From the NCBI GenBank assembly GCA_002385675.1, contig DGDY01000294.1:1-9229 (forward strand): a DNA stretch of 9,229 bases. Direction: 5' to 3'. The stretch is from Anaerolineales bacterium UBA3940 (GTDB lineage Bacteria; Chloroflexota; Anaerolineae; Aggregatilineales; UBA3940). The translations under genes and the position numbers were made by a program. Positions 1 to 8,215 of the stretch are shown in pieces. The notes beneath the pieces were generated by a model. That model had not been told where the DNA came from. It worked only from the letters and a program-made list of their open reading frames with translations, and made no database searches. How positions within the stretch are numbered: position 1 is the first letter of the stretch; each line of letters begins with the position of its first letter.

Positions 1-2899
1 CACCGGGTCAAGTACGAACTCGCCCTGTTCCAGCCGGGAGAGGTCGAGCAGGTTGTTGATCAGGTTGAGCAGCTTCTTGACCGCGCTGGCTGACTTCGGT
101 CGCCTGGTGGATGATGGCGCTGTCGGCGGGCGCGACCTGGCTGATCAGCCGCATGCTGCCCATCACGGCTTGCAGCGGGGAGCGCAGTTCGTGGACGACC
201 ATGTCGGTCAGGTCTTTGCGGGCCTGCTCAAGCTCCTGCTGCTCGGTGATATCCCGGAACACCAGCAGCAGCCCGACAAACTGCTCCTCGTCCCCGTACA
301 CCGGCCTGATGGCGCGCTCGACGTAGCGCTGGCGCTGTCCGGCGCGTGGCTGCGTCACGACCATGTCTTTGCGGGCGGGCAGGACGTGGCTGCGACGCCC
401 CTCTTCGAGCAGCCGCTTCAACTCGTCCTCGGCATAGCCCAGCCCCTCGCTGAGTTCGCGCAGCTGGCCGGGGCTGCCCTCGCCGGTGGTCTTCGGCAGC
501 CCTGCCCGTGCAAAATCCCAGAAGTCCTCCATGCGCGCGTTTGCCATGACGGTGCGGCCCTGCGAGTCGATCATCAGCAGGCCGTCGCTGCTGGCATCGA
601 GCGTGGCGCGGAGGGTGTCGCGCATGCGCTGGGTGTGCCGGTAGAGTCTGCCATTGCGGATCGTCGCCGCCGCGTGCATGGTAAGCTGCCTGACGAAGTT
701 AAGGTCGTCGTCGTTGAAGGCGTTGGGGTCGGGGCTCTCCAGCAGGAGCGTGCCGAGAAGCTGGTTGTCAATGGCGATGGGCGCGGTGAGCTGCGAGCGG
801 CGCAGGCCGTTGTCCTCGCGCACGGAGATGGTCAACGCGTGCGGGCGGCCCTCACTGAGCAGGCCGCTGCGCATCAACTCCTCGGCGACGTGGTGCGGCG
901 CGCGGTGGGTGCTGCCGGGGTCGAAGCCACGCCAGGCCGCCATCTGCAGCTCTGTTTCAGACTGGCCCGGCTCATTCGCGCCGACCAGTACCAGTAGCCC
1001 GGCGGGTACGCCGCAGCCCTCCAGCGCGGCATCCAGCACCAGCCGGCAGATCGTGCCGAGATCGAGCGTGGCGTTGAGCCACTCGCCGAGGTCGGCCACC
1101 CGCGCGATCTGGCTGGAGCGGCGGGTCAGCTGTGCGTCGATCTGCTGGTAGTCCTGCGCGTTGGTCACAGCCAGCGCCGCCTGGTTGGCGAATGTCTCCA
1201 GCAGTTCCAGCTCGCTCTCGGCGAAGGTGTGCGGCTGATCGTAGAACACCGTGAGCAGGCCAATGCGCCCGTTCGGCGCGGTGAGCGGCAGGCAGGCAAA
1301 GGCGGAGAAGCCCCCCTCGCCTGCAAGGCGCAGCGCACCCGTGCCGAGGTTGTCCTGCTCCTGCTCCAGGTCTGAGACGAGCACCGTCTCGCCGTTATCC
1401 AGCACCGCGCAGCGCTGCTCCGGAGTGAGGGGTAGCAGTTCGGCCTGCGCCTTGCCCGTGAGGTCCGCCGGGAAGCCCTGCGCCTCAGTAAGCACCAGCC
1501 CATCAGCGCCCTGGCGCAGGTAGATCGCGGCACGATCGCAGCCCGCCACCTCAATGGCAGACGACACCACCATCTTGAGCACTTCTTCGGGGTTCAGCGA
1601 GCTGTTCAGCATGGCGCTGATCTCGTTGACGCGCGCAAGCTGTGCGGCGTGCTGCTGCGCCTCCTGGTAGAGCAGCGCGTTCTGGAGCGCCATTTCCGTC
1701 TGCACGGCAATCGCGCCAAGCAGGTCGCGGTCGCTCTCGCTGAGCTGCCGTCCCGGCTGCTGGTCCTCATCGAGCCAGACGACGATACAGCCGATGGTGC
1801 GGCGGGCGGCAAGGAGCGGCAGCCCCAGCCATGCGCGGGCCTCCGGCGCGGCCAGCCCGAGCCGGGCGGCGGTCTCGGTGACGGGATCGGCGTAGAGCGG
1901 CTTCTGCTCGTGAAGCACCCACCGCGTGAAGTCGTCAATCGGGTAGTTGTCCGGGTTGTTCAGGCGGTGCCCGTTCAGGCTGGCGAACCGCACGCGCCAG
2001 CTTGCCTCGCGGCTGTTTTCCCGTAGCACGATGAGCACGTTCTTCAGGTTGAGCAGCGCGGCGATCTGCAGGTAGGCGTTGAGCAGCAGCGTGTCGATGT
2101 CGAGGTTGCTGCGTAGCGTCTGGCTGATGGAGGCCAGCCGCGCGAACTGCTCAATCTGCCGCTGCAGCGAGTTCTGAGTCTTGACGAGGCGCTTGATGAC
2201 GACCGCCAGCGTCGCCAGGATGCCCGCGAAAATAAAAAACGCGGGCTGGCCCATCGATGCGCTGGCGATGGCGGCAAACGGCGCAAGCCCCACGGGCAGG
2301 ATGTGCATCGCGGGGATCATCACGTTGTAGCGCTCGCGCATGGTGCGCGGGCTGACGCCTCGCAGGGCCGCGTCGAGCACGAGCAGCAGATTGTGAGCCA
2401 GCAGGTAGAACGTAACCGCCGCGATAATCGGCAGCGTGTTGCGGAGGTCGGTTACGGTATAGAGCGGCGGCGCAGTGCCGAGAATGCGGTAGGCGAAGTC
2501 GCCCGCGAGCAGCCCGAGCACGTTCTGTGCGAGCGCCAGCCAGCCCGCACCGGCGGTTCCCCACAGGGGCCGGAGGCGGTGCGCCCAATCCGCCCGGCGG
2601 CGCAGCATGTGCATCGCGCTCCAGCACAGCAGGCCGACACTGCTCGCGATCATGGCGGGCTCCAGGCCCAGCACGAAGTATGCCATCAACGCGGCAGTCG
2701 GCAGGAAGGACACTTTGCCGAGCGGGCCGGTGTTGATACCGAGCGCCTGTATCACTGCGGTAAGTACCGTGACGACTCCGACGACCAGCCAGCCGAGCGG
2801 CGGCCAGTCTCCAAAGGCGGGCAGGTGCAGCAGCGCGACGATCAGCGCCGCCACGCCCAGCGCCCAGCGGGTAATGTCAACTCGGTTCAGAGTCGTCAT
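1..2899 (-). CDS. Membrane-bound multi-GAF/PAS sensor histidine kinase, 3'-partial and frameshifted
   Basis: Two-component sensor kinase, expected to autophosphorylate a histidine in response to signals read by its membrane and GAF/PAS domains. Residues 1-240 are hydrophobic, with about seven or eight membrane segments. Three GAF domains follow (about 255-411, 425-584, 598-753), each ending in a helix of the type MALQNALLY. A PAS/PAC domain lies at about 762-890, with LMIDSQGRTVMANARME near its start and LLLVFRDITEQQELE at its end. The HisKA H-box is HELRSPLQ with the phospho-acceptor His903 (codon 191-193). The reading frame is normal to Arg939, then shifts. Read as it stands, it ends at a TGA at 8-10 after a nonsense tail (963 aa). 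In the neighbouring frame the HisKA helix continues to base 1 with VKKLLNLINNLLDLSRLEQG, so HATPase_c must lie outside the window. The start ATG (2897-2899) has AGGA only one base upstream, a poor ribosome-binding spacing, but no better in-frame start is visible. It lies 51 bp downstream of the paralogous kinase and is probably in one operon with it. Confidence 0.9.
79..86 (-). other. Frameshift within the HisKA domain of the first kinase
   Basis: On the minus strand the frame reads TEVSQR up to codon 83-85. One extra base (82) follows, and from 79-81 downward the expected helix (VKKLLNLINNLLDLSRLE) is found in a different frame. Aligned to the usual HisKA pattern (E-x3-R-[SA]-x3-LL), one residue is missing between R and V. 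This fits loss of two bases, one CG, from a CGCGCG run that is now CGCG. A one-base insertion is the alternative. The site is only about 80 bases from the window edge, where assembly coverage is often low, so sequencing or assembly error is the first explanation. Confidence 0.8.
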
Positions 2900-2950
2900 G
2901 TCCTGCCGTTTCTAGCTAATAAGGATGGTTGGGGCCGGGGAGTGGGCTGC
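2900..2950 (-). other. Short spacer between the two kinase genes
   Basis: These 51 bases separate the TAA of the five-GAF kinase from the ATG of the downstream kinase. I see no hairpin followed by a T-run and no convincing promoter, which supports co-transcription. The AGGA at 2901-2904, read on the minus strand, is the only ribosome-binding candidate and sits one base from the ATG. Confidence 0.5.
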
Positions 2951-5900
2951 TTACTCCTCGATGGAGGGCAGCGTAAAGTAGAACGCCGCGCCGCCTTCCG
3001 GCCCGTTGGTGACCCAGATGCGTCCGCCATGCGCCTCGACTGCGAGCTTGCAGAACGTCAGGCCCAGCCCGGAGCCTTTTGCGCCGCGCTGACGCTCTCT
3101 CGTATCGCCCTGGAAGAAGCGTTCAAACACCCGCTCATGCAGCTCAGGCGGGATGCCCTTGCCCGTGTCCACGATGCTCACCACCTGCTCACCGTTCTCC
3201 TCCCGGATGTGGATGCGCACCTGGCCGCCGGAGGGCGTATAGCGCAGGGCGTTATCCAGCAGGTTGAGGAAGACCCGCTTGATTTTATCCTCATCGGCGA
3301 AAACGGGGGGCAGGTCGTCGGGCGCGTTGATCTGGATATCAATTTCTGCCTCGGCGGCGGTGCCCGCCAGCACGCTGCAGGCCTGCTCCGCAAGCCCCTT
3401 GAGGCTCACGGCGTCCATCATGAGTGACATCTCGCCCGCTTCGAGCTTGTTCACGTCGAGGATCTGCTCGACGAGCCGCAGCAGCGTGTTGGCGCTGGTG
3501 AGCGCCACCTGGACGCTTGCCTCGATCGTGTCGCGGTGGATGCTCGGCTCCAGGTAGCTTGCCTCGTCGAGCGCCATGTGCAGCCCGGTGATCACACCGG
3601 CAAGCGGGCTACGCAGGTCGTGGACGAGCATGTTCGACATCTCCTGCCGGTACGTCTCCATCTCGTACTCGTGGGTGACGTCGCGCAGGATGAACAGGCG
3701 TCCGATCACCTCGGCATCGTGGCTGACGATCGGAAGCGTCGTCTCGTCGATCACGCGGAGTGTGGGCGTGTTGAATTTGTAGGTGCGGCGGCTCACGCTG
3801 GTCGGGTCCTCCTCGAACCGGCGCGCCATCTGGATCGCGTCCTTCGGGTCAAAAGCTGAATCCTCACCGAAGACGCGGCGCAGCCGCCGGACGATGGTCG
3901 TGAAGTGTTCCCCGAGGTAGTCACCGACCTTGACGCCGACAAGCTGCTCCATGCGCGGGTTCGCCAGCACGAGCCGCCCATCCATGTCGAACATCAGGAT
4001 GCCGTCGTGGATGCTGTTCAGGATGGCCTGGAGACGGTCGCGCCCGGTGCGCGTCTCCTCGGCGAGGCGGGCGTTGGCGATGGCGACGGCGGCCTGCGAG
4101 GCCAGCAGGTCGAGGAAGTGCAGGATGTCCTGCGTGACATGCGCCCGGTCGTCAAAGGCAATGTTGAAGACACCGAGCACCTCGTCACCGCGTTTGAGCG
4201 GCATGCTCACCATCGCACCGACGTGCCCCCAGCCCGGCTCTTTGATGACATCCATGAGCAGCGGATGCTCTTCGGGCTTAGTGATGACGAGCGGCTCGCC
4301 GGTGCGGGCGACGGTCGCCGTGATGCCGTCAACGCGCGGCGGCGCAAACTCTATATCAAGCCGCCCGTCGGCCCACAGGCTCGTACCGAAGCGCAGCTTG
4401 CGCGACTCCTGGTCATACAGGTAGATGTGCACGTCCTGCGCATGGGCGCGTTCCAGCGCGGCGCGGGCGATTACCCGCAGCGTATGGCGCAGGTTCGTGG
4501 ACGACAGCATATCGACCGCCAGCGAGCGCAGCGTCTGGAACTCCTCGGCGCGCTGCTGCACGGCCTGGAAAAGCTGCGCGTTCTGGATGGCGACGGCAGC
4601 GTGCTCCGCGAGGTTGCTGATAAAGCGTGCCTGCTCCTGGTCGAAGGCATTGAGTTCGTAGCTCTCCAGGTTGAGCACGCCGAGGCGGCGGTTGTCGAGC
4701 ACGATGGGCACGGCAAGCTCGGAGCGCACCTGCTCGCTCGTTGCGATGTAGTCCGGGTCGACGGAGACGTCCGGCACGAGCACGGTCTGCCCGGTCATCA
4801 GCGCGCGCCCGGTCACACCCTGATGGGCGGGCCAGGGCTCCGGCCTCTCGGTATGTTCCGGCCCCTGGCGCACCGCGATCTCCAGCGTTTCGCCGCTTTC
4901 GTCGAGCAGGAGCAGTTCGCTGATCTGCGCGCCGGTGGCAAGCGCCGCCGCCGAAACCACCTGCTCGATCACCGTGTTGAGGTCGAGGCGGCGCGTCATG
5001 CGCTGCGAGATGGCCTCAAGGGCAGCGAGTTCGTCCACGCGGCGGGTCAGCGCCACGTCCGTCAGCCGGAACAGCCGCGCGTTCTGGATGGCGACCGCCG
5101 CATGGTCGGCGAGGGCGCGGGCCAGCCGCAGCGTATCGGCGCTGGGGGACGTGGCGCGGCTGCGGCAGCCGACCACGATCATGCCGAACAGTTCGCCGTG
5201 CATGACGAGCGGCAGAGCCACCCCGGTCAGCAGGCCAAGCCCGTCCGTCAGGTCTGCGAACTCGTCGGGAAGGCCGCTGGCGTTGCGCTCCAGGCGGATA
5301 TACTCGGGGTGGGCGGGCCACTCCGGCAGTTGGGAGAAGGCCGAAGCGCTCAGATGGATGTTGTCAACCGGGCGCTCGGTCGTGTGCCGCCCCGAGACTT
5401 CCATCCACAACTCGCCGTGCAGCATGTCGCCGCGCTCGGCTGCGAGCAGCACGGCGACGGTTTCCACGTCCAGCACGTGGATCATGCTCTTGGCGACGGC
5501 GCGCAGCACGGCGGGCAGCGAGAGCGACTCGTTGATGGCGCGCCCCGCCTCATACAGCGTCTCAAGCTCGCGGCGGCGGGCGTTGGTGGCGGCGAACAGG
5601 TGCGCGTTGTTGACCGCCATCGACACCTGCCCGGCGAGCGTGTTCAGCAGTTCGAGCTGCGTCTCCTCGAACGAGCGCGGCGTGTCGTAATACACCGTCA
5701 GCGCGCCGATGATGTCGTCGCCGGTGCGCAGCGGGGCCTCAGCGACCGCGCGGATGCCCTCGGCGTGCAGAAGCTGCCAGTGCTTGCGGAATCGCTCGTC
5801 GGCGAGTACGTCCTCGATGACGGTGAGTTCGCCGGTCTGCATCGCCACCGCCCGCTCGTCCTTCCAGATGGCCAGCCCCGACGACTGCTCCCGGTAGCGC

Positions 5901-7372
5901 GCGCTCAGCCCGATGTGGCTGGCGAGGCGGAACTTCCCGTCGTCCTCAACGAGGAATACAGCGGCCTTCTGGCACTGCATCATGTCCACCACGACGCGGC
6001 AGACGGTTTCCAGCACCGTGTCGAGGTCGAGGCTGGTGCTGAGCAGCGCGGCGACCTTGTTCAGCGAGCGAAGCTCGTTGGCACGCCGGCGGCTGTCCTC
6101 GTACAGGCGGGCGTTTTGCAGCGCGACGGCAGCGGAAGCGGCGATCGTCTCCAGCAGGCGAAGCTCGTCCGGCGTGTAGGCATAGACGCGATCGAAGTTG
6201 CGCACCGCCATCACGCCGATCACGTCACCCTCGGCGATGATGGGCACGCCCGCGTAGCTCCTGACCGTCGGCATGGATGGCCTGATGCCAAGACGCGGCG
6301 CCTCCTGCTCTACGTCGTTCAGCAGGAGCGGACGGCAGGTACGGACCACGTAGTCGGTAAGCCCGTTGCCGGGCGCCCGCGTGAACGGTCTGCGCGCCTT
6401 GCCTTCCTCGTAGACCAGCGCGAAATGTAACGGCCCCTCCGGGTCGCTGGTCAGCGCGAGGTAGAAGTTCGACGCGTCAAGAAGCTGGTTGATCTCCCGG
6501 TACATGGCCTGGAGCAGGTCGTCAAGCTCCAGGTTGGCGTTCAACGCCTGGCCGATGCTGCTCAGCACCCGCAGGTCGGCCAGCCGGTCGGACAGCCTGA
6601 GCTGCGTGCGCGTAACGAGGCCCAGCCACAGGGCGAGCAGGGTGTATGGGATGAGCGCCGGCAGCGGATGGATGAGCGCCGCGCGGGTGCTGATCGCCAG
6701 GGCCGGGGCGAGGAGCAGCGCGGCGATCAGCCCGTTCATCACGAAGCTTTTGCCGTATGCGCCCCAGTAGCGGCGCGGATCGATGTCTCCAAGTAAGAGC
6801 CAGCCGGTCTCAAGAGCGGCAACGAAGCTGAAATACAGCACCACGAAACTGAGCGCGGCGAGGTAGGCGGGGCCGTCTATCGGCCAGCCGAGCGGCTGTG
6901 TGCCGAACTGCCCGTAGAGCCAGCCCGACGGCAGCAGTGCGAGCGTCATCGCGGCGCTCTGCCATAGCGTCTCGAATACGCCTCGCGGGCGGTAGTGATG
7001 CAGGCTGCGGACGAGTGCGGTCAGTATGAGGACGAGCGGGATGGCAATGAGCGCGGTCAGCGGGGCGACGAACAGCGCCTGCCGGTACCCCAGCGTGAGC
7101 GCCGCCCCCGCGAGGCTGGTGCTGATCAAGCCGGTATAAATGCCCCCGGGCAGCCGTACACTGAACAGGACCGACACGGCATGCACGAGCAGCATGTATA
7201 CGAACGACAGCATGAGGTGTGGGGCCGGTCGCACGCCGACCAGCACGATGATCAGCGCCACGACCAGATACAGCACGACAGCCGCGCGCTGCTGCGCGCG
7301 GGTCACCTCGGACGGCAGACGTTGGCGAAGAGGGGCGCGCAGCGTCGTGCTGAGTTCAGGACTCGCGTTCAT
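2951..7372 (-). CDS. Membrane-bound sensor histidine kinase with five tandem GAF domains and a PAS domain
   Basis: Complete 1473-residue sensor kinase, very long for the family because of its stacked sensor domains. Residues 30-255 contain about seven or eight membrane segments. Five GAF domains follow (about 265-424, 438-593, 605-768, 783-935, 945-1103). The terminal helix of each recurs (AVALQNARLY, MAVNNAHLF, AAVAIQNARLF, AAVAIQNAQLF, AAVAIANARLA) at 167-175 residue steps. PAS is at about 1112-1236. HisKA has HDLRSPLAG with His1251. The ATPase has an N-box (NLLDNALRYTP, 1370-1380), G1 box (DTGKGIP, 1402-1408), F-box (VFERFFQGD) and G2 box (GSGLGLTF, 1433-1440). All catalytic motifs are present, so it should be an active kinase. 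There is no receiver or output domain and no response-regulator gene nearby, so the partner is unknown. The ATG at 7370-7372 is the only plausible start: an in-frame TAA lies 21 codons... more exactly a few codons upstream, with no other start codon between. An AGG about 8 bases upstream is a weak ribosome-binding site. GAF ligands cannot be predicted from this sequence. Confidence 0.95.
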   Translation of the reverse strand: MNASPELSTTLRAPLRQRLPSEVTRAQQRAAVVLYLVVALIIVLVGVRPAPHLMLSFVYMLLVHAVSVLFSVRLPGGIYTGLISTSLAGAALTLGYRQALFVAPLTALIAIPLVLILTALVRSLHHYRPRGVFETLWQSAAMTLALLPSGWLYGQFGTQPLGWPIDGPAYLAALSFVVLYFSFVAALETGWLLLGDIDPRRYWGAYGKSFVMNGLIAALLLAPALAISTRAALIHPLPALIPYTLLALWLGLVTRTQLRLSDRLADLRVLSSIGQALNANLELDDLLQAMYREINQLLDASNFYLALTSDPEGPLHFALVYEEGKARRPFTRAPGNGLTDYVVRTCRPLLLNDVEQEAPRLGIRPSMPTVRSYAGVPIIAEGDVIGVMAVRNFDRVYAYTPDELRLLETIAASAAVALQNARLYEDSRRRANELRSLNKVAALLSTSLDLDTVLETVCRVVVDMMQCQKAAVFLVEDDGKFRLASHIGLSARYREQSSGLAIWKDERAVAMQTGELTVIEDVLADERFRKHWQLLHAEGIRAVAEAPLRTGDDIIGALTVYYDTPRSFEETQLELLNTLAGQVSMAVNNAHLFAATNARRRELETLYEAGRAINESLSLPAVLRAVAKSMIHVLDVETVAVLLAAERGDMLHGELWMEVSGRHTTERPVDNIHLSASAFSQLPEWPAHPEYIRLERNASGLPDEFADLTDGLGLLTGVALPLVMHGELFGMIVVGCRSRATSPSADTLRLARALADHAAVAIQNARLFRLTDVALTRRVDELAALEAISQRMTRRLDLNTVIEQVVSAAALATGAQISELLLLDESGETLEIAVRQGPEHTERPEPWPAHQGVTGRALMTGQTVLVPDVSVDPDYIATSEQVRSELAVPIVLDNRRLGVLNLESYELNAFDQEQARFISNLAEHAAVAIQNAQLFQAVQQRAEEFQTLRSLAVDMLSSTNLRHTLRVIARAALERAHAQDVHIYLYDQESRKLRFGTSLWADGRLDIEFAPPRVDGITATVARTGEPLVITKPEEHPLLMDVIKEPGWGHVGAMVSMPLKRGDEVLGVFNIAFDDRAHVTQDILHFLDLLASQAAVAIANARLAEETRTGRDRLQAILNSIHDGILMFDMDGRLVLANPRMEQLVGVKVGDYLGEHFTTIVRRLRRVFGEDSAFDPKDAIQMARRFEEDPTSVSRRTYKFNTPTLRVIDETTLPIVSHDAEVIGRLFILRDVTHEYEMETYRQEMSNMLVHDLRSPLAGVITGLHMALDEASYLEPSIHRDTIEASVQVALTSANTLLRLVEQILDVNKLEAGEMSLMMDAVSLKGLAEQACSVLAGTAAEAEIDIQINAPDDLPPVFADEDKIKRVFLNLLDNALRYTPSGGQVRIHIREENGEQVVSIVDTGKGIPPELHERVFERFFQGDTRERQRGAKGSGLGLTFCKLAVEAHGGRIWVTNGPEGGAAFYFTLPSIEE
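4576..5095 (-). repeat. Pair of 19-bp direct repeats marking equivalent points of successive GAF domains
   Basis: GCGCGTTCTGGATGGCGAC (plus-strand reading) occurs at 4576-4594 and again at 5077-5095, exactly 501 bp (167 codons) apart. On the coding strand both copies encode the same VAIQNAR segment at the end of GAF domains 3 and 4 of the 1473-residue kinase. A more diverged version occurs near 4070-4090 for GAF 5. These are coding repeats from domain duplication, not a mobile element. Confidence 0.85.
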
Positions 7373-7540
7373 GTCTTCAGCCTGCGTTTTGTGTTGTTAT
7401 CGCCGCTGTGCCGCAGGCCGGCCCGGTTGGCCCGCAGCCGCTATCAGGTGACGGCCCGCACCCATGTGCGGAACGGGCGATCATTGGGGCTGAGCAAATC
7501 CGTGCATTGGACCTGCTGGCGTACCTGGAGGCAAGTCTGA
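7373..7540 (-). other. GC-rich leader upstream of the kinase operon
   Basis: If the minus-strand promoters proposed further right are real, this stretch is the 5' untranslated leader of the kinase mRNA. It is very GC-rich (42 of 60 bases are G or C at 7381-7440). It contains an inverted repeat CCGCAC-CCAT-GTGCGG at 7456-7471, with flanking GCCCG/CGGGC, and a GGCCGGCC palindrome at 7416-7423. I do not recognise any riboswitch class. The plus strand carries a 50-codon open frame from a GTG at 7408 to TAG at 7558-7560. Its end looks protein-like (EQIRALDLLAYLEASLTK), but there is no ribosome-binding site, so it is not called as a gene. Confidence 0.4.
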
Positions 7541-7553
7541 CTAAACCGCACAA

Positions 7554-7582
7554 AGTCTAGCATAGATTAGCCCGACAAACAA
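7554..7582 (-). promoter_or_regulatory. Possible sigma70-type promoter for the kinase operon (proximal)
   Basis: On the minus strand TTGTTT (7582-7577) and TAGACT (7559-7554) are separated by 17 bases, a standard spacing. Each hexamer is only a partial match to TTGACA/TATAAT. It lies about 180 bases upstream of the kinase ATG in the AT-rich part of the intergenic region. This is pattern matching only. Confidence 0.25.
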
Positions 7583-7613
7583 TCGCAGGACCACGCCTAC
7601 ATCTGCTCCTACA

Positions 7614-7640
7614 ATTATAGTGTACAAAAGTTCAGCCCAA
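7614..7640 (-). promoter_or_regulatory. Possible promoter with perfect TATAAT, reading towards the kinases (distal)
   Basis: On the minus strand there is a perfect TATAAT at 7619-7614. A TTGGGC lies upstream (7640-7635) with a 15-base spacer, shorter than optimal. It sits in the most AT-rich part of the region (51 G+C in the 120 bases at 7561-7680). If used, it would give the kinase mRNA a leader of roughly 235 bases. Confidence 0.3.
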
Positions 7641-7722
7641 TGGTGGGACAAATCAGCAAACGGTGCATCTAATTTAATAAAGAACAGCAGGCCGGGCGGG
7701 CGATTTGCTCGCGGCGAAACGG

Positions 7723-7728
7723 TATAAT
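7723..7728 (+). promoter_or_regulatory. Likely -10 box for the VanZ-like/OsmC genes
   Basis: A perfect TATAAT lies 38 bases before the ATG of the VanZ-like gene, predicting a leader of about 30 bases. No good -35 hexamer is found at 16-18 bases upstream; TTGCTC at 7705-7710 is too close. The AT-rich AATTTAATAAAG around 7671-7682 could act as an upstream element. Position and orientation make this the best promoter candidate in the window. Confidence 0.5.
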
Positions 7729-7766
7729 CATCAGGCATCCTTCGGCCAGGCCACGTACTAACCCTT

Positions 7767-8171
7767 ATGATCCGACATGTGCTCGTCTACCTGTGGCTGA
7801 TCGCTGTGTACGTTGTGACAGCGATAACCGCCACAAACAACATCCTGCCCGTACCGCCGGAACTGCTGGAGGCGCGCAACATCATCGTCCATGCGACGAC
7901 CTACGCCATAACGGGTGTTCTGCTGGCGTGGGCAGGCGACAGGCCGGGGCAGCGCTTCGACGCGGGCGCCCTGCTGGTGCTGCTGATCACGGCGCTGCTG
8001 CTGGGCGTGGGGCAGGAGGTGCTGCAATCGCTACTGCGCGGGCGTATCCGCCTGCTGCCAAGCCTGTTCGACCTGTTTGTCGATACGAGCGGCGCGGCTG
8101 TGGGCCTGCTGCTCTACACACGGGTTCTGCGAACGCAAGCGGTGTCGGCGATGACCGATGCCGCAGACTAG
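7767..8171 (+). CDS. VanZ-like family membrane protein
   Basis: Small integral membrane protein (134 aa) with about four membrane segments (near residues 5-23, 39-56, 67-85 and 103-120). The VanZ-like pattern is visible: an initial polar histidine motif (NIIVHATTYAITGVLLAW, 38-55), a glutamate in a membrane helix (LGVGQEVLQSLLRGR, Glu84), and a last helix preceded by DLFVDTSGAAVG (102-113). VanZ of enterococci gives low-level teicoplanin resistance, but most family members are of unknown function, so resistance should not be assumed. The length is typical of stand-alone members. ATG 7767 is the only in-frame start near the beginning of the hydrophobic region. It lacks a recognisable Shine-Dalgarno sequence, which is odd beside the strong one of the next gene. 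It is divergent from the kinases, and an OsmC-family gene follows after 44 bases in the same direction, so the two are probably co-transcribed. Confidence 0.8.
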   Translation: MIRHVLVYLWLIAVYVVTAITATNNILPVPPELLEARNIIVHATTYAITGVLLAWAGDRPGQRFDAGALLVLLITALLLGVGQEVLQSLLRGRIRLLPSLFDLFVDTSGAAVGLLLYTRVLRTQAVSAMTDAAD

Positions 8172-8197
8172 GTCTTCTGTAATCATCTGACAGCCAT

Positions 8198-8203
8198 AAG
8201 GAG
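8198..8203 (+). promoter_or_regulatory. Ribosome-binding site of the OsmC-family gene, decides its start
   Basis: AAGGAG is a near-perfect Shine-Dalgarno sequence. It lies 12 bases before ATG 8216 and only 3 bases before an in-frame GTG at 8207. Neither spacing is ideal, but 3 bases is too short for efficient initiation. ATG 8216 is therefore preferred, giving a protein beginning MSDKQEV. Confidence 0.6.
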
Positions 8204-8215
8204 AGAGTGCAAGAT

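Noticed and set aside
53..997. A 314-codon plus-strand open frame opposite the first kinase.
   Set aside because: Antisense to conserved PAS/HisKA/GAF coding sequence, with no recognisable motif.
2303..3427. A 374-codon plus-strand open frame spanning the gap between the two kinases.
   Set aside because: It overlaps the start of one kinase and the catalytic end of the other on the opposite strand. The translation has no domain-like pattern, and GC-rich antisense explains its length.
3905..6430. An 841-codon open frame on the plus strand opposite the five-GAF kinase.
   Set aside because: It is antisense to a protein with all kinase motifs. Its translation is rich in H, R, Q, G and V with no domain pattern, as expected for the shadow frame of GC-rich codons.
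2951..7372. A phytochrome-like photoreceptor, because of the GAF-PAS-kinase layout.
   Set aside because: No PHY domain or conserved chromophore-binding Cys-His context is visible; the GAFs look like the general sensory type.
7373..7540. A riboswitch, such as a cyclic-di-GMP sensor, in the kinase leader.
   Set aside because: I compared it by eye with the GEMM type and saw no conserved core; only simple inverted repeats are visible.
7541..7738. A 65-codon minus-strand open frame with a hydrophobic stretch in the divergent intergenic region.
   Set aside because: Its start abuts AAGG with no spacing, it overlaps the plus-strand TATAAT box and runs through the AT-rich promoter island. The hydrophobic residues can come from T-rich codons.
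8207..8215. GTG at 8207 as the start of the OsmC-family protein (adding MQD).
   Set aside because: Only 3 bases separate it from the AAGGAG; ATG 8216 is the better candidate, though this is not certain.
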